A stretch of DNA of 64,000 nucleotides from Archegozetes longisetosus (taxonomy: Eukaryota > Arthropoda > Arachnida > Sarcoptiformes > Trhypochthoniidae). The stretch's first letter is position 1. Every line of letters begins with the position of its first letter. Both the position numbers and the translations under genes were made by a program. Below are positions 12,398-23,800 of this stretch, piece by piece. A model generated the notes under the pieces. That model was not told where the DNA came from. It saw only the letters and a list, made by a program, of their open reading frames with translations, and ran no database searches. The stretch covers positions 3,210,001-3,274,000 of the forward strand of contig JAEMBT020000008.1 of NCBI GenBank assembly GCA_018873245.2. Direction: 5' to 3'.

Positions 12398-12776
12398 CTC
12401 TGCCGCTTCATGAAAAAATAAAGTAAGAGGTACAATCACGAGTAAGAAACCAGTTTTTAAGACAGGCATTCGTATTTATTTTGGCGCACTATTTGGCGCA
12501 AGTATAAGACTGAATACAACGAAGTACCAAAAGTTTGGCTTTTTCAAATTCATATTTCATAAAACGATTTTAATAGAGTGTTAAAAATTATATTATTTAA
12601 GAACTTATTGTTGTAATTAATAAACATAAAAACTTTAACTTAATAGAAAGTAAAAAGTTTTTATATTTATAGTAAAAATGAGTTATAGTAAAAATTCTAA
12701 GCTCTAAGTACGAATGCCTACATGTTTTTACTCGCGATTGTACCTCTTAGGTTATGTTTTTCATGAAGCGGCAGAT
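12398..12776. repeat. Inverted-repeat (foldback) element
   Basis: Left arm from about 12398 (CTGCCGCTTCATGAAAAA, then AGAGGTACAATCACGAGTAA). The right arm ends about 12776 with the reverse complement (TTACTCGCGATTGTACCTCT ... TCATGAAGCGGCAG). An inner pair, GGCATTCGTA near 12466 and TACGAATGCC near 12710, extends the match. No coding capacity. Confidence 0.75.
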
Positions 12777-13463
12777 CTCTTCTCTTGATTTAATCCTACT
12801 TTTGAGTTGCTTTTTTTTATCAACAATAGAAAAATCAAAATATTATATGTATTCAAAGTTGTCGAAAGGATAAAAATAATAAAACTGATATTTGGAGAGG
12901 ATATTTTTCAATAGTTTTATTCATTTGAAATCTAAATGAATATAATTGAATCTTATATATTATACTAGTTTTTACACAGTTTCAGCTCAAGTAAAACTAG
13001 TTTTGAACTATTTTGATAAGGTTTTTCTTTGAATAATCACATATTTTTGAAACTAAATATCAAAATTGAAATTTTTGAGAAGTGAACTTGTTTGGAGTAT
13101 TCTTGTCAGTAATTTAATCAAAAAGCCTGTTTGCATAGAAGTACAATCAAAGAAAACAAAAACGAAGTAGTTTTTTACTTTTCTACTGCTAAAACTCATG
13201 TACTGATTATAAAGCACTAAAATATGAATAACCAAGGGAAAAAAGTTGAAAATTTTTGAATATTCAAAGTTACGTATAATTGAAATAAACAATGACTAAG
13301 AATATTATAGTATTGACTGAGCATAAAGTATTTGTTTATTAATCAGTATTTTTGACGGGGAAAAGTTGTGTGTGACTTTTTTGCCTTTAAGATTTGAACC
13401 CTTGAACGTAAACTTATTCATTGCTTCATTTTTGTTTCCTTTGATTGTACTTACAGATGATTC
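12777..13463. other. No gene recognised
   Basis: AT-rich sequence between two inverted-repeat elements. Open frames here (for example 13053-13292 minus) show no recognisable family. Confidence 0.4.
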
Positions 13464-13566
13464 CAGAAAGTTATGCATTCATCCCGAATTATCTCTAGTA
13501 CGATCGTATATGATAATTCTGAGGAACAGAAAAAATTTCTTGGATTCATGAATGCATAACTCTCTG
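13464..13566. repeat. Short MITE with inverted ends
   Basis: About 100 bp bounded by CAGAAAGTTATGCATTCATC and the reverse complement of CAGAGAGTTATGCATTCATG. The left end also resembles the outer part of the 525-bp element at 15603 (AAAAGTTATGCATAGATCCC, then a shared ATTA-TCTCT stretch), so the two probably belong to related families. Confidence 0.6.
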
Positions 13567-14071
13567 AAACAGACAATACAATTAGCGCAAAGTACATCTC
13601 TTTTTATGAATCCCAAACTGATGCGTAAACAGGAAATTTTCAAGGGTTTGCTCAGTCATTGAGTTACTTATTAAACTTGAAACATGAATCATCATATTTA
13701 AATATAATAAATACCCTAATAGACATTCAAAATCGAAGATTTGATGCACCTTATGAGCCGAAGTTAGCTGAAAGAATGTTTTACAAAAAACAAATCTATT
13801 AATATATGCTATTGTTATTAAATTTTGACCTATCCCTTATTTATGGTCTGCACGCATCAGGGATTAACGCAGATATATTGGACGCTAACTGTACTTATAA
13901 ACAATAACTTTTCTAACTTTTGTGCTTCTCATACCAATAGCTTAATTAATTATTTGAAAGTTCTGTTTATCTCTAAGAAAATAACTGTCAATACGACAGA
14001 GTGAAACGATAAGCAAGTAAAATATCTAAAACTAAGCACTATTTGAATGATTAGCTGGAGCTTCTTTGAGA
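13567..14071. other. 3' side of the SLC43-type gene; no other gene recognised
   Basis: Non-coding sequence downstream of the minus-strand stop codon at 14072. It probably includes the 3' untranslated region of the transporter gene. Confidence 0.4.
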
Positions 14072-17000
14072 TCAACAAATTCTCGCTTTAGTTTCTTTTA
14101 TTTCTTCTTTACGTAAAAGATATTTTTGAAGTGGAGTTATCATCAAATATAGAGGATTAACGAATGCTATTATCGTTGATATCACACAAAATGTATTCAC
14201 CTGAAAATCAAGTTCAATTTAATAGTTAAGTGAATATGACTCAAATGATAGAAGAGCACTCTAAAACTCAATTATCCGCGATAGCAACCAGAAGAGATAC
14301 ATCGTCATGGGATGTTTGCCATCTTTCAACTGAATATCGGCTAATAAGAAGCTTATATCATGTTCGTTGTAGTAATGAGAGCAAATTGGAAACCAGAATT
14401 AATAACAAATTAATGAGCATTGACAGGAAGGCTAGCAGAGCTCGTTCTCGTTGCTATCAGAGATTATTAAGCTTTCATGTGTATTTATACCCAAAAAGCG
14501 TGAATATGTGAATGTGCTTCCCATACAAATAATGGGAATTGAAGTAAAGAAAAGACTGCACTTGTCGTACACATTATACCATTCAAACGGTTGAAGTGAT
14601 CGCTATTAAATCTGCAGAGTTTGTAATGAATATAAATTAAAATCAAATCAAATCAAATCAAATTTAGTTATTATTCATAAAATTGTCGGATAACGTGTTG
14701 AGAATTTCTAAAGCATGTTCTAACTTGACTTGACTTTTCTCATGATCTAAACAAGATAATTCGAAGATATACTGTTGAGAAAACGATTGCCTGAACGAAA
14801 CTTATAGGTATGAATTATGTGTAAACCATTGATAGCGAGTGATTCACTATACCTAGCGCTCAATTATTTCGACCACAAACTGAATTAAATTATTAATTCT
14901 CTTTTTTTGTAATCGAACTTGACTACCGAAGTGTATAATCTCAATAAAATTTCTCATCAAACGGAATAAATCAGACATGACGGCTAAATTTATTATTTTT
15001 GCTGACTGAAATAATTCAGCACTAACTATACTATTAGATCTCTATAGTGTTGACGAAAGATTAAATCTTCACAAACTTCAACTAACAATTAATTGAATGA
15101 ATAAACAAACTTTAGTAAAACACAAATCAATAGCTCATATTTGAATGAATAGTCGAAATGATAATCTTTATCGCTATATATTTCTATAAACTGCAATACA
15201 GTGGTTGAACGCAATGTTTGAATGCTGTAGATTTTAGTATATTTTGTTTAGGCAATCTTTTCTAAACACAGTCTCTTTTGACTCCATAATTATAAAATGA
15301 TAGAAAATGCTCTAATTTCAAACAGAAAATATTTTTAATGAAAAATATGTAATAAATTAATAAAATCAAGAATTTTTTGAAAATTGAAATATCAAAATTT
15401 AAATTCTGAGGCAATAGATTTTTTCTAGACCATAAATTTAGAATTATAAAACTCGAATTAAAATAAAATTGGCAAAATTATAGTTTTAAGATACAGAATA
15501 AAATACAGAAATCTTAGAAAAAAATTCGGTGTAAAGAAGTATTTAAGTGTATAGGGTCCCTGACCCTCCACCCACAAGTGTGATACATCGTTGGATTCAG
15601 TACAGTCGGTCGAAAAAAGTTATGCATAGATCCCGGATTAATCTCTGATGCGTTTGGATAAGATAAGAGGGACGAGACAGAAATTGAAACCATAAGTTTA
15701 TAGCGTCAAATTATAGCATTACCCATTAATTAAAAAAACATAATATGAGTAATGTTATTCGTAGCTGAAGTCAGTTTATTTGATATTTCATAAGTTATAG
15801 AATGAAAGTTACTGATAAGATATATCAAACTATTTCAATCAAAATAGTTCAACAGTTAACTGTGATTCAATTTAAATAGTTTTAATGATGAGTCGGACCG
15901 CTCTCTTGAGTTATCACTTCTTGTAACAGATGTGGCATTGACTCAACTACAAAGATGAGTCAAAGTCTATTTTATCAGAGTTTCAAACTAATTTTTCAAG
16001 TTTTCAATTATAGATTAATATCACTAAACGTAATACAGATCTAAATGAGTTGTTGAGCCCTTAGGTTTATCAACTCTTCTGCATCTTTTTTAGTGATGAC
16101 AAATACATAACTTTTATCTGTCGACGGTACATCAAGCTAAACGTTTTGGTACCTTATTTGACTATCATCGACCAACTCTGTCTAGCACCCAGCGGGAGTA
16201 ATCAATCTTCACCAGAATAAAATTATGGACTCTTTTCATCATTCTGAGTTCAACGATACCTGACTTGACCACCTCCCGAACCTCGTTGGTATAGGTAGGG
16301 TGGGTCACCGTGAATACCCTAGCTCTCCTTTAAAATTGGCGCATTTACGAAAATTGAACTCAAGATGATGAGTAGAGTTCATAACTTATTTCTGGTGAAG
16401 ATTGATCACTCCCACTGGGTGCTGGAAGAGTTGGTCATAAGTGGTCATGTTCGGGTTGGTGATAGTCAAATAAGGTATCAAAATGTTTAGCTTGATGTAC
16501 TGAATCCAACGATCTATCACACTAGTGGGTGGAGGGTCAGGAACCCTATAGACTCAAATACTTCCTTACACCGAATTTTTTCTAAGATTTCTGTATTTTA
16601 TTCTGTATCTTAAAACTATAATTTTACTAATTTTATCTCAATTCGAGTTTTATAATTCTAAATTTATGGCCTAGAAAAAAAATCTATTGCCTCAGGATTT
16701 AAATTTTGATATTTCAATTTTCAAAAGATTCTTGATTATATTAATTTGTTGTTTCATATTTTTTCATTGAAAATGTTTTCTGTTTGCAATTAGAGCATTT
16801 TCTATCATTTTATAATTATGGAGTCAAAAGAGACGAATATAGTTCTAAATAGTACCTGATTCTCAAATAAGCTGACGCGACTGCGACTAAAAACGATCGC
16901 AATAACGTAATGAAGACAATAGAACAATAGACGGCAGTGGCAGTGTTGAAAAATCGACAAACGACTGCTATTGTGAGGACAACTGTTGTCAATAAAATTG

Positions 17001-19635
17001 GCCAAAAGCCCGACTGAGCACGACGTAGTCTGCGCTTGAAAGGATCTAATTCTTTGTTTGCTTGAAGAATATTGTGATCCATAAATAGACCAGCGATTGG
17101 AGCGATGATCAGAGCGCTGACTTGTACGATACCAAACGCTTCAGTAAAACTTCCAGCGCTTTGCATATCAGATGTCACTCTATCTAACCATAGATTCATT
17201 GATCCAGAATATAAAACCATATATGTGTTGAGCCATGAAAACCATAATTGATGCAAATTGAAAGAACAAGACCACAAAGATATGCCTAACGGCACATCTT
17301 CGTTCGGAATCACAGCTAATGGACGACTATCTTGACTTTTGATGAAAACCTCTTCTTCCTCTTCATCTTTAGTATTAATATTTTTGTTATTGTTATGTGA
17401 AGTTTTGCCATTGGTTTGATTTTGTTCTTTGATGCCGTTGGAAACTGATTTTATGGCAGAATTTCCGTTCGATCTAGGGGAGGGTTTGGCTAAAGTTTCT
17501 TTATCTGAAGATTTTTGGCTTGAATCAAGTTCAATAAGAGAGCGAACTTTGTCATCATTTTTGACACTAATGGGTGGCAGTAATAGATAAGTGAAGGGCA
17601 GCATTAACAGACTCAAGAATACTAGAATTAGTATCACAGCTAAGAATGGGATGCCAGAATCGTATATATATTTTAGAATAACGAACACAATCGGTGATGC
17701 ACTAAAAGCCCCGCTGAAGAATGTGATAACGGTTGAACGCTTCTTCGGGAAATAATCTGCGATTTGCATGTTTGCTATTCGTAGCGGAACACCCGCTAAA
17801 CCTAATAGTATGATCGCTGGAACTATTAGGTGAGATCTTTCTGTTTAAAATAACGCACAACTTGTTTAACATTTCTCAACAAAATATTTAAGACTTATGA
17901 GTTGAACGATTTATTCCTACCTCTACTTGTGAAACAAAGTAGTAAACATCCGACTGTTATTAATCCACTGTAGAGATAAGAAAAAATAAATTTGACTTTC
18001 AATATAGTATTGGTGTGTAACATAAGTATTGTCGGAATTTTTGAAACTTTATTGCAACAGAAACAACCAATCAACAATATATGCACCATCACAGTCTACA
18101 ACAGCTTCCCATCTATGGGATAAGTCGAAAATGGCTTTTCATAAAAATCTGTGATCAGCACGAGCAATCTGTTTGGGTCAAACTCATCTGGTCTTCTAGA
18201 ACGCTCCTTGTCCTCCAACGATCTGTCACCGTTCTTGAACCCCGTGAACCACCGCTGACAAGCGCGTTCACTAACGATGCCCCCGTCGCATGCAGCACAG
18301 AAATCGCGAACTGCCGTCGCTTCTTTGTGGCCGAGTTCGAACTCGTGCAAAATACGCTCCCGAATAGACAGTGAATTTCGGACATTTTCTGAGGAAATTT
18401 ACAACTGCAAGTCAATTGTGACAGTGGTTAGGTATGAAGGGAAACCCATACCACTTATATGCCTTATGCATATTAGTTCTCAAACTTCCTAGATATTTCT
18501 TTGAGAAAATTGCGACAATACTTATGTTACACATCAATAGTCTGATTGACATACTTTAATAATAGTCTAACGATTCTCAAACCCCATGTTTCGAGAAGAA
18601 AGCCCCAAATAAATGAAGTGAAGCCCATCGAAAATATCCCAATAGTATAGGCCAGATTCAGAATATTCTCTTGTGGACTACAGTCACGTGACATCTAGAT
18701 TACGCCAAAAATTTTGATCAATCAAACTGTACTTCGACTTTATAAGCATAGGTATATCTTGTTTTCACTAAAATGTTAAACTTTTAAAACCATTTAATCC
18801 AATTAGTTAAAGGCACAAGAACATCAAGTTTAAACTTTAAAATGTTCAAAGATAAGTTTTCTCACTTAATTATGGTATAAATTTGTGATATAAGTTTTTA
18901 TATTAAAACTTGCGTTTAAATTACGATATAATCTATTGCTATAAATAGAGTATTGCTAATGAGTTTCATTTATTTGACAATTCTGATCATTAACATGAAA
19001 GGGTGTTTTACAACTTGTAAATCAGGAAAACTGCCTGTAAATCCAAAATCTGGAAAAAAAATCACACCGTAAAAATCGCGCTATGACTGACAATTTTGTC
19101 AGATCAGTCACGCAAAAACTTTTTTTTTAATTTCATTTTTTGTACAGAAAAATAAGCTTGCATATGTGAATTTAATTTGAATGAGTCTATGGTACAAATA
19201 GGTCTATTAATAAATATGGCATCGATTTAACTTTGCTGGGGTCGAAGCTGTTTTAAAAACTTATTTTCGCACTGAACGATACAAAAGTAATATTTAAAAC
19301 TAATATTTACATAGAAGACTTACTTGAATATCATCTAAGGTGGTATTAGTGGCTGTATACTCTTGAGGATGAGAATAGTTTGTAGAAGTTTGATTGGAAC
19401 TAATATTTATTAGCGATGAGTTTTGTTGTGATAGAGTATAATTTTCAAATGAAGTATTATTACTAGTAGTAATTTGTTGATCATTTTGAGCATCTTGACA
19501 AAGATCTTCATAGATGCCTTCACTCTTAAGCATATAGAAGAGTGCCGGCCATCCGAAAATTGTTCCACTGAATATAAGATTTTCAATGAGACCGCAGACC
19601 AAAACTAAAATTCTCTTTTGTGAAGAGACCGGCAT
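14072..19635 (-). CDS. SLC43-family (LAT3/LAT4-like) amino-acid transporter
   Basis: Six minus-strand exons: 19635-19324, 18694-18555, 17967-17921, 17840-16856, 14611-14491 and 14200-14072. Phases agree at every junction and give 577 residues, close to the usual length. The product is a major-facilitator transporter; the family moves large neutral amino acids across the plasma membrane. Seen: an N-terminal membrane segment (LVCGLIENLIFSGTIFGWP), an Asn/Ser/Thr-rich first extracellular loop with several N-glycosylation sites, the cytoplasmic loop between TM6 and TM7 rich in Ser, Asn and a Glu run, and a C-terminal block DHFNRLNG...LLQFPLF matching the EHFGKLFG region of SLC43. Introns 2, 4 and 5 each carry a transposon (18010-18537, 15271-16834, 14280-14458), yet no exon is damaged. 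Substrate cannot be told from sequence. Confidence 0.85.
14280..14458. repeat. 179-bp short repeat in the last SLC43 intron
   Basis: Bounded by GATAGCAAC at the left and GTTGCTATC at the right. A diverged copy with the same ends lies at 32062-32246; the two share several blocks (for example GATAGCAACCAGAAG and AACAAATTAATG) across their whole length. A 93-codon forward reading frame across this copy is not conserved in the second copy, so it is not regarded as a gene. Confidence 0.65.
15271..16834. repeat. Large palindromic foldback element with a nested insertion, in SLC43 intron 4
   Basis: The left end GTCTCTTTTGACTCCATAAT is matched at the right end by its reverse complement at 16834. The arms remain highly similar for about 330 bases, then into the family A core (CCCTGACCCTCCACCCAC ... 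GGATTCAG) and on to near the centre around 16310. The left arm is interrupted by a 525-bp element (15603-16127); without it the palindrome is about 1.04 kb. There is no coding capacity. It sits wholly inside a 2.2-kb intron. Confidence 0.9.
15603..16127. mobile_element. 525-bp TA-inserted MITE (Tc1/mariner-like ends), copy 1
   Basis: Ends CAGTCGGTCGAAAAAAGTTA and, reversed, CCGTCGACAGATAAAAGTTA form imperfect terminal inverted repeats. It is flanked by TA on both sides (15601-15602 and 16128-16129). The opposite arm of the host palindrome (about 16487-16505) still has the empty site with a single TA, so the target duplication is proven within this window. No transposase remains. Confidence 0.9.
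18010..18537 (-). mobile_element. Internally deleted mariner element in SLC43 intron 2
   Basis: Terminal inverted repeats (TTGGTGTGTAACATAAGTAT and its near reverse complement ending at 18537) are flanked by TA dinucleotides at 18008 and 18538. On the minus strand the start of a mariner transposase is readable: a MSEIHCL-like beginning, then RERILHEFELGHKEA through ACQRWFTGFKNGD and SLED, the paired helix-turn-helix. It jumps directly to the extreme C-terminus (LSHRWEAVVDCDGAYI). The DDD catalytic core is missing, and one frameshift lies near the start. It is a 528-bp non-autonomous derivative. Confidence 0.9.
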
Positions 19636-20692
19636 ATTCGAAAAGTTGAATTAATTTCCAATAAATTAATGCTAAATTTGAATATGAAAAAGAGAGATAA
19701 CTTTTGACAGGTTTCACTGTTAATATATTAAGTAATGTTAAGCACTGGCAGTGAATATCAATTATTAAACGTTTGCTGTCAGTAAGTCATACTTGTGGAC
19801 AGAACAAAAGGACTACCATTTGTTGAGTCTGTTTTCAACCAAAGAGCATATGCTATTTATATCCATTAAAAACTATATAAATCTTTTTTCTTCTCTCCTA
19901 ATGTTTTGTGGGTGAGCTCACATACAGAGTGTTTGATTATTTTCAATGCTGTATATTAATGGAGTGAATTTCACAAACTCATATTAATGTTTTTAAACTT
20001 TATCATCCCATAAAACTGCACGATTCGAAAATTGATTCGATATGATTGTGTAAATAAAATTATAGAAAATTATACATCGAGTCGATTTGAAAGTAGTCAA
20101 ATGTCAAGGATTCATATGTAATTGGATTGAATAGGAGTATTATATTTGATATATTGCTATACACATAATAGTGTAACTTATCTTACAAGATATCCAGTTG
20201 AGATAGTGAAAAACAGCTGCACAGTACTCATCAATTATACTTTGATGAGAAACTATTTTATGTATTGATAATTACTTCCTAAATAAATATAATCAACAAT
20301 ATTAACTCTAACTTTTTGGCTAACTTTTTCCTTCTTAAATATTTCATATTAATTCATCAGAACCACTATTTTGAAAGTCTTTTGAACTTTGGTCAACTTT
20401 GAACAGAAATCTTGTTTTTTCTCATTAAATAAATATAATTTATCAGCTCTTATAGAAATAAACACTCTACTTGGAGTCAAAATACTTCAACAAAGTCAAT
20501 GAAAGCTTCAGATTTGTTCATTTTGATGGCAGAATATGACACTCAAGTATAATATGACAGAGAGTAAAGCAATTCAATCAAATTTAATATTTTAAATAAA
20601 ATCGCATGTTCAATGCAAAAGTGATGTCTTATAAAATTAAATTATCACCACTTATTCAAATGCTCACAAAGCATCAAATTTGAGCACTAGAT
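19636..20692. other. Upstream of the SLC43-type gene; no gene recognised
   Basis: AT-rich sequence that should contain the promoter of the minus-strand transporter gene. No repeats or coding similarity stood out. Confidence 0.35.
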
Positions 20693-20746
20693 TTAGTTCA
20701 ACATTTTTATCATATTTATCAATAGTGTTGTGTGGTTTTTCATTAC

Positions 20747-20890
20747 CATTGCAGGGTTTCTCACAAGCACTACATTAAGTTTTTTGGTATCAATTAATTT
20801 ATAAATTTCGGAAATAAGTTCATTCCAATTTGACTCGTTCTTAGAAAAATTCATTAGACAACAAGGAAGAGAAGTTTCAAATCTCTCTTT
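20747..20890 (-). CDS. Orphan exon candidate, unknown protein
   Basis: On the minus strand a good acceptor (CGATTTTAG) at 20891 is followed by 48 open codons and a good donor (GTAATG) after 20747. The reading begins KERFETSLPCCLMNFSKNE and continues with a helical, charged stretch ending VVLVRNPAM; the composition looks like real protein rather than translated AT-rich filler. If the donor is not used the frame runs on to a stop at 20693. No partner exon was found and I do not recognise the family. Confidence 0.35.
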
Positions 20891-23800
20891 CTAAAATCGA
20901 TCTGAGATTCTGCACACACTCGTAAAATATCAGTTTTCGGTTCGACCTTGTAATCCATAGGAAAAGTTGGCAATTATTCAGTTCAAAAGTTGTGGCAATA
21001 TATTTCTCATATAATAGCTTAACATTAAGTCGCACTGCGGCACTCGTTTTTGTTTTTGTTTTACATAATCTGGAGAATAATTAGGCTTAATAAGAACAAT
21101 TTATGCGAGCTCGAGTCTATAAATCACTAGGCTAGTTGTTGACTCTAAATCACTGTTTATTTGATTTAATCGGATGATTAATATTTGAATTATATATTAA
21201 TATTCCGCTTTGATACCATACAATACTTATCTTATATCTATACTTGAAGCTAAAACCCAGAACCAGTTATCAATAAGTTTTGCTAGCGATGGACTACTTT
21301 CTAATATGTTAACCTTGAGATTCTAGTGCAATAATTTGATTCAAATCTTTATCCATTCACTCAGTTAATATTTTAATTACACTTTCATTCATTCTTTCGA
21401 TGCAATCTTATGATCATTAGCATTAATTGAAATTTTTTAAACTGAAAAATGAAATATTTCTAAAACTAAGATTTAAATATTTAGTACGAGTTAACTCATA
21501 AAAGCTACAGTAAATGTTTTCAATAGTGGAGCGCATGTATTTCAGTAGAATGCTATGCAATGCAGTAATCGATCTAATCGATTCTTGTGACATATTTTCG
21601 TGGGTTTTAGCATTTATTACTTATTAATTTTAGCCAACATTTTATAATAAACCAAAAATGATTCAGATTTTTAAACTTAATGTTTTTCAAGCATATGTTT
21701 GCTGATTATGCTTTTTTCTCTACTTAACAAACTCTGTAAAAATAGATTCAAATTCAGGACAAATAAGCTGACGACCAAAATAAATTCAAGGCGAAAACGA
21801 ACACTAGTTTGTTTGTTGACTTTTATCAAATTGTTAATCTTGACTTCGTCAGCTGAATCCCTATCTCTAATTGAAATTATATTAGAGATAGTACTTTATA
21901 GTGTTGATATGAAAGTTTACGTATGAAACTTGCTTACTTTGAGCGTCAATGGACACCTTTGATTTTGGCATAACTACATTAATGATAAATATAATACTCA
22001 CATAAACTTTTCTCATCATACTTCCAAAATTGAATTCAAGTGGAATGCGGTTTCAATTGTTAGTAATTATAACCAATGATAACTTTTTACGTAAAACTTA
22101 ACTTTTGCTTATAAACAGATGAATCTCCTGTATTACAAGTCACTATTTTTTACCAGTTGATCACTTTTAACGCTAGTGACGGAAGAGTTTAGTATCCTTT
22201 CTATAGAGGAATTCCTTTGCTTTGACAACTTTCGGCAAAAGTTATATTAGCTGTTTGTCAGAAAAAATAACAATTATTTTTTATAGGTTAATTCCTAATC
22301 TGTTATGCTTAGCGAATATTTACCAAATACTGACTATTCAAAAGTATTATAAATAATTTATGTGGCAAATCATTATTCAGTTCAAAATTCATTTTTAAAA
22401 ATTTCAATAAATTTGTGTTAAGTTTAAGCTTAAGAAGAATCGCAAGCTCGAGATGTTGATTTATTTATAGCTCACTGTAAATTAGATTTAGTAGTTTGCG
22501 ACTCAATGACAGAGTGTAAAATTATGTTTAGAAAATCAACAGAATTTGCCTTGTCCGACAAAAAATGCTGTGGTTAACTAGGGCTTTTGGAAGCAATGTA
22601 AGGTGTTTCCTATTATAATTCATGAATAGTTTAAATGTGAAAGCAGTTATTTAGCAATTTATTTAATACAGTATGAGGCTATAGAAACCATTTTATTGCC
22701 ACTCGAGATGTAAATTTTGAAACCTAAATATTTACATTAATAAAACTAAATGCTGATGTGTCATTTATCCTTCGCTGGAAATGAGATTTAATTTTCCAGT
22801 CATTTATCAGTTGCGAGGCATAACAAACAAGAAAAAGTTATGATTTTCAAAAGGAGTTATCTGTCACATTAAGAACTTTACTTGCATCTTAAAAATTGAA
22901 CTTGAAAAATATTTATGTTTAACCTTTTACGCACCAGTAATAATCATGAATAAAACAAAGGTTTAATGTTTTAAATTTGAATCCACTTCAAGTTGTAAGT
23001 ATTCTTTCACAATACTGATTAACGATAAGTTTCCCCAAAAGTTGATCCCAAAGTGAAATGTATGCAAAAGCACATTAGATTTAACTTGAAACACAAAGTT
23101 ATTTTACTTATTTTCAAGTTGAAATATCATCTTTTGCCCATTAAGTTATTGATTCTATACTCATTTGAAGGAATATTTAGTTACTAATGATCCAATATTT
23201 CACAATAAGCTTATAATTACGTTTACATCATATTGTGTAATGCATATTAAAGGAATATTCTTTAAAAACTATTGAAACATTTCAAAATCTGATCATCTAA
23301 TCGTAATGGCTGCACATATATTAGAAAACTTGATCTTAACTTTGTTCTTTTCATGTAATATCTTATCTTCGACGATTTTCATACGATGCGAAAGATTCTC
23401 TTTCATTCAAACTTGAAGACTAAATCAAATACTTGACTGAACTGAAAGCATTAGTGAAAACTGAATGATTAGATTTCTAGTTCAGTTAAACAGTTAGTTG
23501 AAGAAGTTGTGGTGAATAGGGGCTAATTTTGCCTTGACTTCTATTTGACACGAGTTGTGCGAAACTAACAAAAACAACTTTCTAACAAGTTTGAAGAATT
23601 TTCCACAAAAACAATCATTTGCATAGCTGGATATTCTTAAGCTTCATTTCAAAAAAATATACTTACAAGGCAAATGTTCAACCATAAAATGAAATATTCT
23701 ACAAATTATTACCTAAAACATTTAACTTAATATTTTAAGAAGTGTTCTGATAATAAAAATATGCCATATATTTTTGTTAATGTTATTCAAATTAAAGCTT

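Noticed and set aside
14230..14511. 93-codon forward open frame
   Set aside because: It lies across the last SLC43 intron and exon in the opposite sense and covers the 179-bp repeat; the second repeat copy does not keep the frame.
14640..14664. Tandem AATCA units as a telomere-like or satellite array
   Set aside because: Only about five units of a 5-bp motif inside an intron; an ordinary microsatellite.
18081..18492. Several overlapping open frames on both strands
   Set aside because: They are readings across the mariner derivative; only the minus-strand helix-turn-helix text is meaningful.
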